Positions 34,294-42,907 of a stretch of 57,314 bases of DNA are shown here, piece after piece. Below the pieces are notes generated by a model that ran no database searches, was not told where the DNA came from, and was given only the letters and a program-made list of their open reading frames with translations. The stretch spans positions 1-57,314 of the forward strand of contig CAZMXS010000023.1 of assembly GCA_964570325.1 (NCBI GenBank). The letters run 5' to 3'. Numbering within the stretch: the stretch's first letter is position 1; each line of letters opens with the position of its first letter. A program made the translations under genes and the position numbers. This DNA is from CAZMXS01 sp964570325 (GTDB lineage: Bacteria > Verrucomicrobiota > Kiritimatiellia > CAIQIC01 > CAZMXS01).

Positions 34294-37200
34294 TTACGGA
34301 ACCCGGACGCCCGACCGGTAGTACCGGTTCGGCACATCATTGGTCACGCTCAAGGTCAACGCGCCACCATCCGCCGCGCCGGGAACATTGTAGCCCATCG
34401 GCACCCACGGCACACCGCCGAGCACCAGGTTGGTCTTCCAGAACACGTCATACACGCGGCTGTTCGTGGTCGGCGGCCCCACGATGATATTGATAATCGC
34501 GTAGCCATTCACATTGGTGGTAATCCGGTTGTTATAGAACGATGCCGGATTGGTCGGATTGGTGTCCGCGCAGAACTCTTCCATATTGTCGGCCGGGTCG
34601 GCATCCGGATTGTTCGTGGCAATCCGTTCAACGATCCCATATGTATTCCACCACCAGTTCGGGATGCCATCCGTGATGCCACCGCCGCCGGAATTGGTCG
34701 TCTGATTCACGTAACTCCAATCCTTGTCATAATACCAGTCCGCAAATATCTGCGGCGCAACCGTGTAGTTATTAGTGTATTCACCGTTGCGGTCGGCATA
34801 CCAGCGCGTATCCGTCACGATCACGCCGTAATAGGAGCGCAGCATCGGCGTGTAATAAACTGTGAATGCATTCGTGATCGGCGCGTCATTGGTCACCGGT
34901 TGCTTCCACACATACTTCCAGAGGTTGAGAGTATGCCCGCTCAGGCCGTGGAACTCAGAATCCAAGTTCACCGTGCCAACCAGCGTCATCGGATACCAAT
35001 CCTCGTGATTGGCCAGCGTGATGGGATTCTGATACGCGATCCGGAAGCTGACCCCGCCCGTCTCATCGCTGCGCAGGGCAATGTTCGTATCCGAGAGCAC
35101 GTAGAACGTCGTCGCGGTCTGCATATAATCAATCTGCATGAACGCGCCGACATTGGTGCCCGGCACCTGCTCCGTCAACGGGTTGAAGCTGTTGTTGTTG
35201 TAATAGCACCAGTCGCGGCTGGTCAGCAGCGTCGGATACTCGCCGCGGACAAAGCGCGCGTCGTCAATCTTGCAGGTCTTGAATCCTTCCGCCGACGTGG
35301 TGTTCCACTGGGCGAAGATATTCACGCGCACTTCGAACGTGTCCGGATCGTTAATAACCCCCACCAGGTCAAAACGCTTCCAATAGTTGGCCAGCTCCGC
35401 CGTGATATTGCGGTTCGTGCTGGAGAGCAGCGTGAAGTCCCGGTCATAAGCATTGATACTGAGGACCATGTTGGTCAGATCGCTGGCATCTTCCTTGACC
35501 ACATACACCGAGAACGTGTAGGTGCCGGTCCCCGGGGTCAGCGACTGGGACAGCGTTGTGTAATAATTGGTCAGGGTCGGTAGATTCCCGTTGGTGAAAG
35601 ATATCAGAGCCATCCCATATTGACCGGACCGATAAGCCCAGTCGCGGCGGCAGCCGCCGTCCCACTCATCGTCCAATTCCTCCGGCGTGGTCCACCACTG
35701 GGAACCGCGCAGCCCGGCCACCGGATTGCCGTCCGATTTCCAGCCGGCCTCAAAGCTGCCGTTGCCGAGGATTTCAGTCCCAACAAACGGTCCTTCATAG
35801 AATTCGGCATCATCAAAGAATACCGCGGCGGCATCGCCACCGCCGTTGAAGGTCGAAATAAACACCGGCTTAACATAGTAGATATTATTATTCGTGCAGG
35901 TACCGGTGACATACGCCTGATGCCAGCCGCGATCCTTGGGCTGAATCGTCGTGATATCGCGCACATCCACTTGAACCAACTGGTAATCCGTATTGTACCA
36001 TTCCAGTCTGAGCTGCGTCGCCACTGGATTGAAGTTCGGCTCCTGGTAGATCCACAGCGAGAACGTCTTGGTCGCGCCGCTGGTGGCGGTCAGGAATTGC
36101 CACACCTGGCCATAGCCCGAGGCCCAGGACGAGAAGAACCCGCCATATTCGCCGGTGTGCGCCGGCCAGTACTTCTCGCGGCCGTACTGGCTGCCCTCAT
36201 TGAACCAGCCGGTATTCGCGAAGCCGTTGGTTGCCGGACTCTCAAACCCGCCATTGGTCAAGGCCGCCATCGGGGTCGGCTTGAAATTGATATAAGCGTA
36301 ATCCTTATCCATCGGCGTGCTGTCGAACAACTGCGGCTCGGTCGCATAGTTGTTGGTGTACCGGCCGTTGCGCTCCACGAGGAACCGCGCCTGGCTCTCC
36401 ATCACCGGGCCGTACATGGATTTGATGTAAGGCGCATAATAAACGATGATGGCATTGGTGTAGGGCACACCATTCGTCGCCGGTTGCGGCCAATCGCACT
36501 TCCACAATCCCAGCGTATTGGTGCCGGCCGCCGGCGAACCATGAAACTGGCTATCCTGCGAGACGGTCACCGTGCCCACAAAGACCATGTTGGTGTAGTG
36601 ATCCACCCAGATGCCGGTCGCGGGCGGGCGTTGCCACGACGTGCGCACCCAAACCTCGCCATTTTCCTCCGGAATCGTGCTGAGCACCGGATAATTGGCC
36701 AGCGCATAGAAGGTGGTCGTGGTCGCCGCGTAATTGACCTGGAGGAAGGTGCCCAGATTCGTGCCGGGAATCATTTCCAGCGCGGGACTCTGGCTGCCGC
36801 CGCTGTGATAGCCCCAGTCTATCAGCACGCTATCCCGATAGGCGCCGGAGAAGAAGCGCGCATCATCCATCTTCAGCGTCGCGTTGTCGCCCGGCGTCCA
36901 ATCCGCCCACAGGGTCAATCGCGCTTCCTTGGCCGCCGGACTGGTGGTGGCCGTGGTCAGGTAATACTCGTGCCACAAATTGTCGAGCACGATTGACGCC
37001 GCGACATTGGTCTGCGAATCCGTCTGTACCTTGTTGGTGAAGGATTCATCGAACCATTCCACCCTCATGACAAAGTTCGAGATATGCGCATTCGGATCGC
37101 TCTGCAGCCAAACGGCGAAGGTGCAGGTTCCCGTCAGCGGATAAACATTCTGCCAGATGGCAGCTTGATACCGATTGGAAACATATTGCCAGCCGCGAAA

Positions 37201-37935
37201 CGCAATGCCCCAATTGCCGGAGCGCTTGGCCCACGTTTCCCATGACACTGAAGTAACGTCCGCGCCGCCGCGATCCACGGAAGACATCCACAGCGAATGC
37301 CGCCAGCCTTCGTCATCCCAAACCATCGGGATCTCGAAGCTGTTATTGCCCAACAGGCCCGGCTGTCGCTCGCCCGGATAAAGCTGGGCGTCATCGAAAA
37401 AGACGGCGGAACCCGTATTAGCCCACCCGGCTTCATAACTCACCCTGACCTTGGCCAGTTCCTGGCTCGTGCAGGTACCGGTGACCGCAAGCTGATGCCA
37501 CTGATTGTCAATCGGCAACCCAGCGGTATTCGTGTAAACGTTGACCGTTGCCTCCTGGATCACGGAACCGCCGGCATTCAGCCATTCCAGCTTCATGGTG
37601 GCATACCGCTGGTCGCAGTTCGGCTCCGCGCGTTGCCAGAGGGAAAACGTATAAACTGTCGCACCGGTCACACTGACCGTTTGCGAAACATTGCCATAAC
37701 GATTCGCCGCCGTCCACGTCGGCATCGCACCGCCTCGATACCCCATACGGGCGGCCCAGGTTTCGCGGTTTGGCGGCGTTGTCCCGCCGGCGGTCCAGTA
37801 AGTACTGGTCCAATCCGAAGCATTGGTCGGATTATCAAAACTCGGATTCAACAACAGGTTGGTCGTCGGCAGCGCCGATGCGCTCGCAACCAACGCGAAG
37901 AACACGCAGCACAACGCACCCACGTACTTACTCAT
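34294..37935 (-). CDS. Large secreted protein of two tandem carbohydrate-binding-like super-repeats
   Basis: Protein of 1213 residues with a signal peptide (about 1-22, ASA end). It consists of two related units of about 530 residues (about 26-555 and 560-1080). Each unit has two jelly-roll modules of CBM type (openings LNPSFD, GNNSFE, GGFESP, GNGSFE; ends such as VFFDDAQLYPG) and a tail segment (e.g. GRYTNNYATEPQLF versus GEYTNNYTVAPQIF). The last 120 residues hold DGIPNWWWNTYG, an Asp/Asn calcium-loop-like stretch and a short beta module. No catalytic domain was recognised. ATG 37935 has GGAGGAG upstream; longer in-frame starts are unlikely. Probably a surface or S-layer-like protein, or a glycan binder. 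Confidence 0.8.
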   Translation of the reverse strand: MSKYVGALCCVFFALVASASALPTTNLLLNPSFDNPTNASDWTSTYWTAGGTTPPNRETWAARMGYRGGAMPTWTAANRYGNVSQTVSVTGATVYTFSLWQRAEPNCDQRYATMKLEWLNAGGSVIQEATVNVYTNTAGLPIDNQWHQLAVTGTCTSQELAKVRVSYEAGWANTGSAVFFDDAQLYPGERQPGLLGNNSFEIPMVWDDEGWRHSLWMSSVDRGGADVTSVSWETWAKRSGNWGIAFRGWQYVSNRYQAAIWQNVYPLTGTCTFAVWLQSDPNAHISNFVMRVEWFDESFTNKVQTDSQTNVAASIVLDNLWHEYYLTTATTSPAAKEARLTLWADWTPGDNATLKMDDARFFSGAYRDSVLIDWGYHSGGSQSPALEMIPGTNLGTFLQVNYAATTTTFYALANYPVLSTIPEENGEVWVRTSWQRPPATGIWVDHYTNMVFVGTVTVSQDSQFHGSPAAGTNTLGLWKCDWPQPATNGVPYTNAIIVYYAPYIKSMYGPVMESQARFLVERNGRYTNNYATEPQLFDSTPMDKDYAYINFKPTPMAALTNGGFESPATNGFANTGWFNEGSQYGREKYWPAHTGEYGGFFSSWASGYGQVWQFLTATSGATKTFSLWIYQEPNFNPVATQLRLEWYNTDYQLVQVDVRDITTIQPKDRGWHQAYVTGTCTNNNIYYVKPVFISTFNGGGDAAAVFFDDAEFYEGPFVGTEILGNGSFEAGWKSDGNPVAGLRGSQWWTTPEELDDEWDGGCRRDWAYRSGQYGMALISFTNGNLPTLTNYYTTLSQSLTPGTGTYTFSVYVVKEDASDLTNMVLSINAYDRDFTLLSSTNRNITAELANYWKRFDLVGVINDPDTFEVRVNIFAQWNTTSAEGFKTCKIDDARFVRGEYPTLLTSRDWCYYNNNSFNPLTEQVPGTNVGAFMQIDYMQTATTFYVLSDTNIALRSDETGGVSFRIAYQNPITLANHEDWYPMTLVGTVNLDSEFHGLSGHTLNLWKYVWKQPVTNDAPITNAFTVYYTPMLRSYYGVIVTDTRWYADRNGEYTNNYTVAPQIFADWYYDKDWSYVNQTTNSGGGGITDGIPNWWWNTYGIVERIATNNPDADPADNMEEFCADTNPTNPASFYNNRITTNVNGYAIINIIVGPPTTNSRVYDVFWKTNLVLGGVPWVPMGYNVPGAADGGALTLSVTNDVPNRYYRSGVRVP

Positions 37936-38350
37936 CACCGTTCTCCTCCGTTTTTTTCCTTCGGTTAATAAACAGCCGTTTTCTGCCTGAAAACAACCGC
38001 TATTCCCGTGTCTACATTCCCCGCGGCGGGATGGTCCAAAGGACAAATGGACCTTGTTTAACAAATTACCGGTCACACTTATAAAAAGTTTTTCGAGCGG
38101 TCAATAGTTTATCTGAATTTTTTTAGCTTTCCCCGGCGGGCCGGTTCACGTTAATTCCAAGGCAAAGAAAAAAAGTATGACACATAAAATGCCACCGCTT
38201 GCCTTATCCTCTTGTTCGACCTCCGCTCCCGGTCACCAGGGAGCGCGGTCGGCTTTTCCGCTCACCCCACGACCTTTCTCTGTTGCTCCGCCGGCAAGTC
38301 GCCTGCGCTCCCAACCGGAGCGCGGGCCGCTTGCCGGCATCAACCGTCAA
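37936..38350. other. Divergent intergenic region with promoter elements and palindromes
   Basis: The left half is AT-rich and contains a minus-strand promoter candidate, TTGACC-15 bases-TATAAG (about 38105-38079), serving the large secreted protein. The right half, leading into the small lipoprotein gene, holds two GC-rich hairpins (38224-38245 and 38290-38338). An open frame spans 38177-38350 in phase with the lipoprotein gene, but it shows no protein-like pattern and precedes a clean lipoprotein signal, so it is treated as leader. Confidence 0.4.
38224..38338. repeat. Inverted copies of a GGAGCGC...TTGCCGGC palindromic repeat
   Basis: At 38290-38338, GCCGGCAAG pairs with CTTGCCGGC and GCGCTCC with GGAGCGC around a CAACC loop. 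Allowing two G-U pairs, only one of 22 stem positions is mismatched. It reads as two head-to-head copies of a motif of about 22 bases. A smaller stem, CGCTCCC/GGGAGCG, at 38224-38245 looks like a degenerate third copy, and GAGCGGGC...GCCCGCGC after purB (about 34196-34213) may be another. Confidence 0.55.
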
Positions 38351-38701
38351 ATGGACGCCGGCCGCGCTGCTGCCCTGGCCTTGATACTCTCCGCCATCGG
38401 ATTGCTGTCCGGCTGCCGTGCGCCGCAACCGGCGCCGGCCGCGCCGCCGCCCACTGCCCAACAACCGGCTGACTTCGCCCTCGACTACGGCGTGATTCGG
38501 CATGTGAACCGGGAATACGGATATGCGGTTGTCCGCTGTGCGGTCTTGCCTTCCGTCGGCCAAGCGGTGATTATCACCCGCGATGACCACCCGGTCGGGC
38601 GCGCGCGGATTGAAGGCCCCGGACAGCCGCCGTTCTTCACGGCCGCCATTCTGGAGGGCGAAGCATGGCCGGGCGACCGGGTGATCGAGGAGAAGCCTTG
38701 A
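38351..38701 (+). CDS. Small lipoprotein, unknown function
   Basis: Protein of 116 residues with a lipoprotein signal (hydrophobic core, then LLSGC with Cys at about residue 22) and a Pro/Ala linker. Its C-terminal half, about residues 45-116, is a compact beta-rich domain (YGVIRHVNREYGYAVVRC ... GDRVIEE) reminiscent of small domains that alternate short strands and a closing GDxV. The family is not recognised. ATG 38351 was chosen because it sits directly before the signal sequence. It ends 40 bases before tatA, so co-transcription is likely. Confidence 0.7.
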   Translation: MDAGRAAALALILSAIGLLSGCRAPQPAPAAPPPTAQQPADFALDYGVIRHVNREYGYAVVRCAVLPSVGQAVIITRDDHPVGRARIEGPGQPPFFTAAILEGEAWPGDRVIEEKP

Positions 38702-38741
38702 AGCGAAACAAATCGCGAAATGCGCGAAAGGGGATGAGTCA

Positions 38742-38942
38742 ATGAATCTGGGACCATGGGAAATAGTTTTAATCATCGTCATCATTGTCATTCTTTTCGG
38801 CGCGAAACGGATTCCGGATATCGCGCGCGCGCTGGGACGCAGCCTCGGCGAGTTCAAGAAAGGCCGCGAGGAAGGCGAAACGCCGGAGCATTCGGATCAA
38901 CCGGGCGCGGCGGAAAGCGACCGCCAGGGAAAGAAAGAATAA
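38742..38942 (+). CDS. tatA: Twin-arginine translocase subunit TatA
   Basis: Pore-forming subunit of the Tat exporter of folded proteins, 66 residues. It has the family architecture: an N-terminal membrane helix (WEIVLIIVIIVILFG), the conserved FG hinge, an amphipathic helix (RIPDIARALGRSLGEFKKG) and a short acidic/polar tail. AAAGGGG precedes the start. No tatC or tatB is in the window. The TPR gene converges on it 16 bases away. Confidence 0.92.
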   Translation: MNLGPWEIVLIIVIIVILFGAKRIPDIARALGRSLGEFKKGREEGETPEHSDQPGAAESDRQGKKE

Positions 38943-38958
38943 ATCTCCCGCGTGCGGC

Positions 38959-40242
38959 CTATTTCCGGCCCGACAGCAGATCACGGACGGCGGTTTCAGA
39001 TGGCTTGATTGCGTCACCCGCCAGGTCCAGATCAATCAACGGCAGATACTCGGAGGGCGAAGGCCCCTTCCCCGGCTCAATGCTCTCCATGGAATCGGTC
39101 AATTGTTTGAATGCCGCATTGGCCCGCACCGAATCGAACTCCTCCGCGACGATCCAGCCCTTGACCTGGCCGCGTCCATAAAGGCCGGCGGCCTGCTCCA
39201 GCACCCGCACCGCGCTCTCCGGCCGCCCCTGCTTTACATGCGCAACGGCCAGGTTGTAATAGGTGACGGTGGTGCCGATGTTCTCATCCACCAACGCATT
39301 GAAGATGTCCACCGCCCGGTCAAACTGCCGGTTTTTCATGTATGCGAGCCCCAGGTTGTTCCGGACCCGGGTATTGCCGCGCTCCTGGATCGCCAACTTG
39401 CGCAGATAGGGGATCGCCAGGTTGGCATGGTCCATGGCCAAGTGGCCGGCGGCAGCGACCTCGTTGGCCCGGACCGAGTCCGGCGCCGTTTCCAGAATCC
39501 AATCGGCAACCGCCAGCGCGGCAGTATGGTTGCCCTGGACGGACAGCACCGTGGCCAGCAGCATGCGCGCTTCTTCGTTGAACGGATCGGATTCCAATGC
39601 CGCCAGCGCCAATTCCTGCGTCCGCGCATAATCTTTGCGCGCGAACATCAGCCGCGCCAACTCCACCTGTACGGCGACATTGCGCGGCGTGGCGTTGAGC
39701 GCCAGTTCCAGTGCTTCCACGGCCGGGTCCATCCGGCCGGCGGCGGCCGCTTGCCGGGCGTCACGGATCACTCCCGGCGTCTTGCGCCAATTGCGGATGT
39801 TCTCCCGAACCTGTTCCGCCACCTGCGCCAGCGACTGGGCATCGGGCGTCGCCGGCGCAGGCCGCGTCTCCACCACAGGCGGCGTCGCGGACCGCGCGGG
39901 CGACGCTTTTTTCTTGAAGACAGCCACCGCCAGAAACGCCACGTAAACCAGCACCACGGCTGCCAGAAACATCCACAGCAACTTGTTGGGCAGGCTGCTG
40001 GAATAATGATGCCGGCGCCGGCTGTGGCGGTGATGCCGGTAATACGCTGGAATGGCAACGCTCGCCTCCGGCACATACGGCGCCGGCGCGGGGGCGGCAG
40101 TCGCCGAGCCGGCGGCGGCCGGCGCCGCCGCATTCTCGCCGTCGCGCAGAAAATGCAGCCGTTGCGATTTGTGTGGACGCTTGCGCCGTTTCGACAGGAA
40201 CGGAACATTCTCGTGCGCGTATATGTCGTGCGATTCCGCCAT
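38959..40242 (-). CDS. TPR-repeat protein with one membrane helix
   Basis: Protein of 427 residues. The N-terminal 70 residues are basic and then Ala/Pro rich, followed by a membrane helix (about residues 80-102; LLWMFLAAVVLVYVAFL). Residues about 130-395 contain tandem TPR-like helical hairpins (e.g. ALELALNATPRNVAVQVELARL and a run ending AVRVLEQAAGLYGRG). Likely a scaffold in the inner membrane with a periplasmic TPR domain. Function is unknown. It converges on tatA. Confidence 0.75.
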   Translation of the reverse strand: MAESHDIYAHENVPFLSKRRKRPHKSQRLHFLRDGENAAAPAAAGSATAAPAPAPYVPEASVAIPAYYRHHRHSRRRHHYSSSLPNKLLWMFLAAVVLVYVAFLAVAVFKKKASPARSATPPVVETRPAPATPDAQSLAQVAEQVRENIRNWRKTPGVIRDARQAAAAGRMDPAVEALELALNATPRNVAVQVELARLMFARKDYARTQELALAALESDPFNEEARMLLATVLSVQGNHTAALAVADWILETAPDSVRANEVAAAGHLAMDHANLAIPYLRKLAIQERGNTRVRNNLGLAYMKNRQFDRAVDIFNALVDENIGTTVTYYNLAVAHVKQGRPESAVRVLEQAAGLYGRGQVKGWIVAEEFDSVRANAAFKQLTDSMESIEPGKGPSPSEYLPLIDLDLAGDAIKPSETAVRDLLSGRK

Positions 40243-40274
40243 GGCCTACAGCGTGTTTACCCCGCGCAGGTGGG

Positions 40275-40316
40275 AAGTTCAAGGTTCAAAGTTCAAGGTT
40301 CGGGGTTGGCGGTTGG
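40275..40316 (+). repeat. Heptamer tandem repeat
   Basis: Six 7-base units in a row, starting AAGTTCA, AGGTTCA, AAGTTCA, AGGTTCG and decaying to GGGTTGG, CGGTTGG. It lies between divergent genes; a GAGTAA-like degenerate repeat follows at about 40347-40381. No function is evident. Confidence 0.6.
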
Positions 40317-40381
40317 CCGCTCGCTTTGGTAATGAAGGCATGGCGTGAGCGTAAGAGTATGAGCAAGAGTGAAGAGTAATA

Positions 40382-42790
40382 GTGAAAATGAACGAATGCA
40401 ATGGCCGGTGGGGCAAAAGAAACTGGCTGCTCGGGCTGCTTTTGCTGTTGATATTGTGCGCTTGCGAATACCGCCCGCGCTACAAGCGTCCGCTACCCGA
40501 CATTCCCCGCGTCGAGCCCCTGTCCGCCGCGCCGGAAGCGCCCCCGGCCGCCGCGCCGGAAGCCGCGCCGATGGCCGCGCCGGCTGGCCCCACCAACCTG
40601 GCCGGCTACATCGTCAGCGCCCGCGCTTCGTCCAGCCAGAATCCGCAGTCCGTCCCTCAACTGGCGTTCGACGGCAACCCCGCCACGCGCTGGAGCAGCG
40701 AGTTCCGCGACGGCGAATGGATCGAGGGCTGGTTCGACCGCACCGTGCAGGTCGCGCGCATCGAGGTGCACTGGGAAAAAGCTCGCGCCGCCGATTTCGC
40801 CCTCTCCATCCGCAACCGCAAGGGCGACTGGGTGCGCATCGCTCAGCGGCGCGACGCGGTCGGGCCGCTGGACGACGTGGACTTCTCCGTGCCGTTGCCG
40901 GCGCTGGCCATTCGCGTCGAATGCGACCGGCGGGCAACCGCCTGGGGCAGTTCGATCTTCGAGATCAAGGCGTTCGGCCTGGCCGAAGGCCCGCCCCCGA
41001 CCAACAGCCTGCTGGGCTTTGAGGTGGAACCTAGCGAACTTCAGAAAACCGAGCGCGCCACAGCGCAACGCCTGCTCGCCGCCGCCAAGACCGACCCGCC
41101 CACCGCAGTTGGACTCAGCGACGACGCCTTCCTCAACCTGATCGCCCGGCGCGCCTTTGATTATTTCTGGTATGAAACCAACCCGACCAACGGCCTGACG
41201 CGCGATCGCGGGCGCGCGTTCGGTTCGAGCGAAGATTGCAACGTCGCCTCCGTCGCGGCGGTCGGCTACGCCCTCTCCGCCTACGTCATCGGCGCCGAGC
41301 GCGGCTGGATTGACCGCGCCGCGGCGCTGGAGCGGAGCCGGATCACGCTGCGCACCTTCGACGCCGGGCCGATCCGGAACCTGCGCGGTTTCTTCCCGCA
41401 TTTCGTGGATATGTTCACCGCAAAAGAGGCGCTGAACACCGAGATTTCAACCATTGACACCGCTTTGTTTCTCGCCGGCATGATCACGGCGCTGGAATAC
41501 TTCGACGACCCCGAACTCCGGGACCGCGCGCGCCGTATCTTTGAGCGAGTGGACTGGGCCTGGGCGCGCAACGGCCACCCCCACTTCGTCACCCACGGCA
41601 CGCGCAGCGATGGCGCGTTCCTGGACGCGCGCTGGGGCACCGCGACCGAGGGCCTGCTGATCTACCTGCTGGCGTTGGGCAGCCCGACCCACCCGCTGCC
41701 GCCGGCCGCCTGGTTCGCCATTGACCGGCACACGGGCGAATACGAGGGCTACAAGTTCGTGGCCGAGTACGGCTTCCAGTCCATTTTCCGCTACCAATAC
41801 CCGGCACTCTGGTACGACTTCCGCGGCCGCACCGACCGCACCAACCTGGATTACTTTGAAAATGCGACGATCGCGACCCTGGCGATGCGGCTGTACTGCA
41901 TCCGCAAGGCCGCCGAATACCCGGCATCCTACGGGCCGCAACTCTGGGGCCTGGGCGCGGCGGACGGGCCGGGCGACCAATATATGATTTATGGCTTCCC
42001 GCCGGGCGACCCCTATTCACCGGTGGACGGCACGGTCATCCCCTACGCTTCCGCCGGCTCCATCAATTTTCTGCCCCAGCACACTTTGCCCTGCCTGCGC
42101 AAATTGTATGATGAGCATCACGCCGCCTGGGGCAAGTACGGCTTCACGGACGCCATCAATCCAACCACCGGCTTCATCGCGCGCGACTGCATCGGGCTTG
42201 ACCAGGGAACCATTTTGCTGGCCATTGAGAACTACCGCTCCGGCCTGATCTGGAAACTGTTCATGCGCAATCCGTGGATTCGGAAAACCAGCCAGCAGAT
42301 CGGCTGGAAAACCCGGCGCCTGCCGTCCGACCCCGGCGGACCGCTCGACCTGGCGCGCCAAGGCATCTGGCGTTTCAAGACCGGCAACGACGACTATTCC
42401 GCCCCGGCGCTGGACGACGCGCTTTGGGCGATCGTTCCCGTGCCGGATATGTGGGAGCATTACGGCGAAAGTTGCGCCAACTTCGACGGCGCCGCCTGGT
42501 ATCGTTGCGCCTTTGAGCTGAACGCCGCGCGACTGGACGCCTGGTCGAAATCGAACCAGCCGATCACGCTGCGCTTCGGGGGCGCGGACGACTGCGAGAT
42601 TTCCTACGTCAACGGCTTCAAGGTCGGCGAAAGCCGGCCCGACGTGGAGGTATACCGCGCGCCGCGACGCTACGAAGTGCCGTTGAATATCCTGCATGCG
42701 GGACGCAATGTTGTCGCCATCCATGTGTTCGATCAACGCGGCGCCGGCGGTTTGTGGTATCCGCCCGTGGAAATCGGCCCGGCAGAATGA
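40382..42790 (+). CDS. Lipoprotein with F5/8C, GH144-like (glucoamylase-family) and jelly-roll domains
   Basis: Protein of 802 residues. Lipobox CAC follows a Leu-rich helix (Cys at about residue 28), then a Pro/Ala linker. Residues about 75-205 are a discoidin (F5/8 type C) sugar-binding domain (SQNPQSVPQLAFDGNPATRW). Residues about 255-630 match the PF10091 glucoamylase-family fold assigned to GH144 (YFWYETNPTNGLTRDRGR, a STIDTALFLAG segment, YENATIATLAMR-like and GLDQGTILLAIENYR blocks); characterised GH144 enzymes cut beta-1,2-glucans. The C-terminal 140 residues resemble the GH2 N-terminal jelly roll. GTG 40382 has a better-spaced site than ATG 40388. Surface-exposed glycan degradation is likely. 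Confidence 0.82.
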   Translation: MKMNECNGRWGKRNWLLGLLLLLILCACEYRPRYKRPLPDIPRVEPLSAAPEAPPAAAPEAAPMAAPAGPTNLAGYIVSARASSSQNPQSVPQLAFDGNPATRWSSEFRDGEWIEGWFDRTVQVARIEVHWEKARAADFALSIRNRKGDWVRIAQRRDAVGPLDDVDFSVPLPALAIRVECDRRATAWGSSIFEIKAFGLAEGPPPTNSLLGFEVEPSELQKTERATAQRLLAAAKTDPPTAVGLSDDAFLNLIARRAFDYFWYETNPTNGLTRDRGRAFGSSEDCNVASVAAVGYALSAYVIGAERGWIDRAAALERSRITLRTFDAGPIRNLRGFFPHFVDMFTAKEALNTEISTIDTALFLAGMITALEYFDDPELRDRARRIFERVDWAWARNGHPHFVTHGTRSDGAFLDARWGTATEGLLIYLLALGSPTHPLPPAAWFAIDRHTGEYEGYKFVAEYGFQSIFRYQYPALWYDFRGRTDRTNLDYFENATIATLAMRLYCIRKAAEYPASYGPQLWGLGAADGPGDQYMIYGFPPGDPYSPVDGTVIPYASAGSINFLPQHTLPCLRKLYDEHHAAWGKYGFTDAINPTTGFIARDCIGLDQGTILLAIENYRSGLIWKLFMRNPWIRKTSQQIGWKTRRLPSDPGGPLDLARQGIWRFKTGNDDYSAPALDDALWAIVPVPDMWEHYGESCANFDGAAWYRCAFELNAARLDAWSKSNQPITLRFGGADDCEISYVNGFKVGESRPDVEVYRAPRRYEVPLNILHAGRNVVAIHVFDQRGAGGLWYPPVEIGPAE

Positions 42791-42907
42791 GACTCTGTCG
42801 GAATGACCGACCGCGGGCATCCGGTCCGCTTATTCAGACAATTTATTCCAATTTCTCCTGTCAACGTCCGGATTGCCTCCCCCACTCCGTTCGATTAGGA
42901 TAACGCC

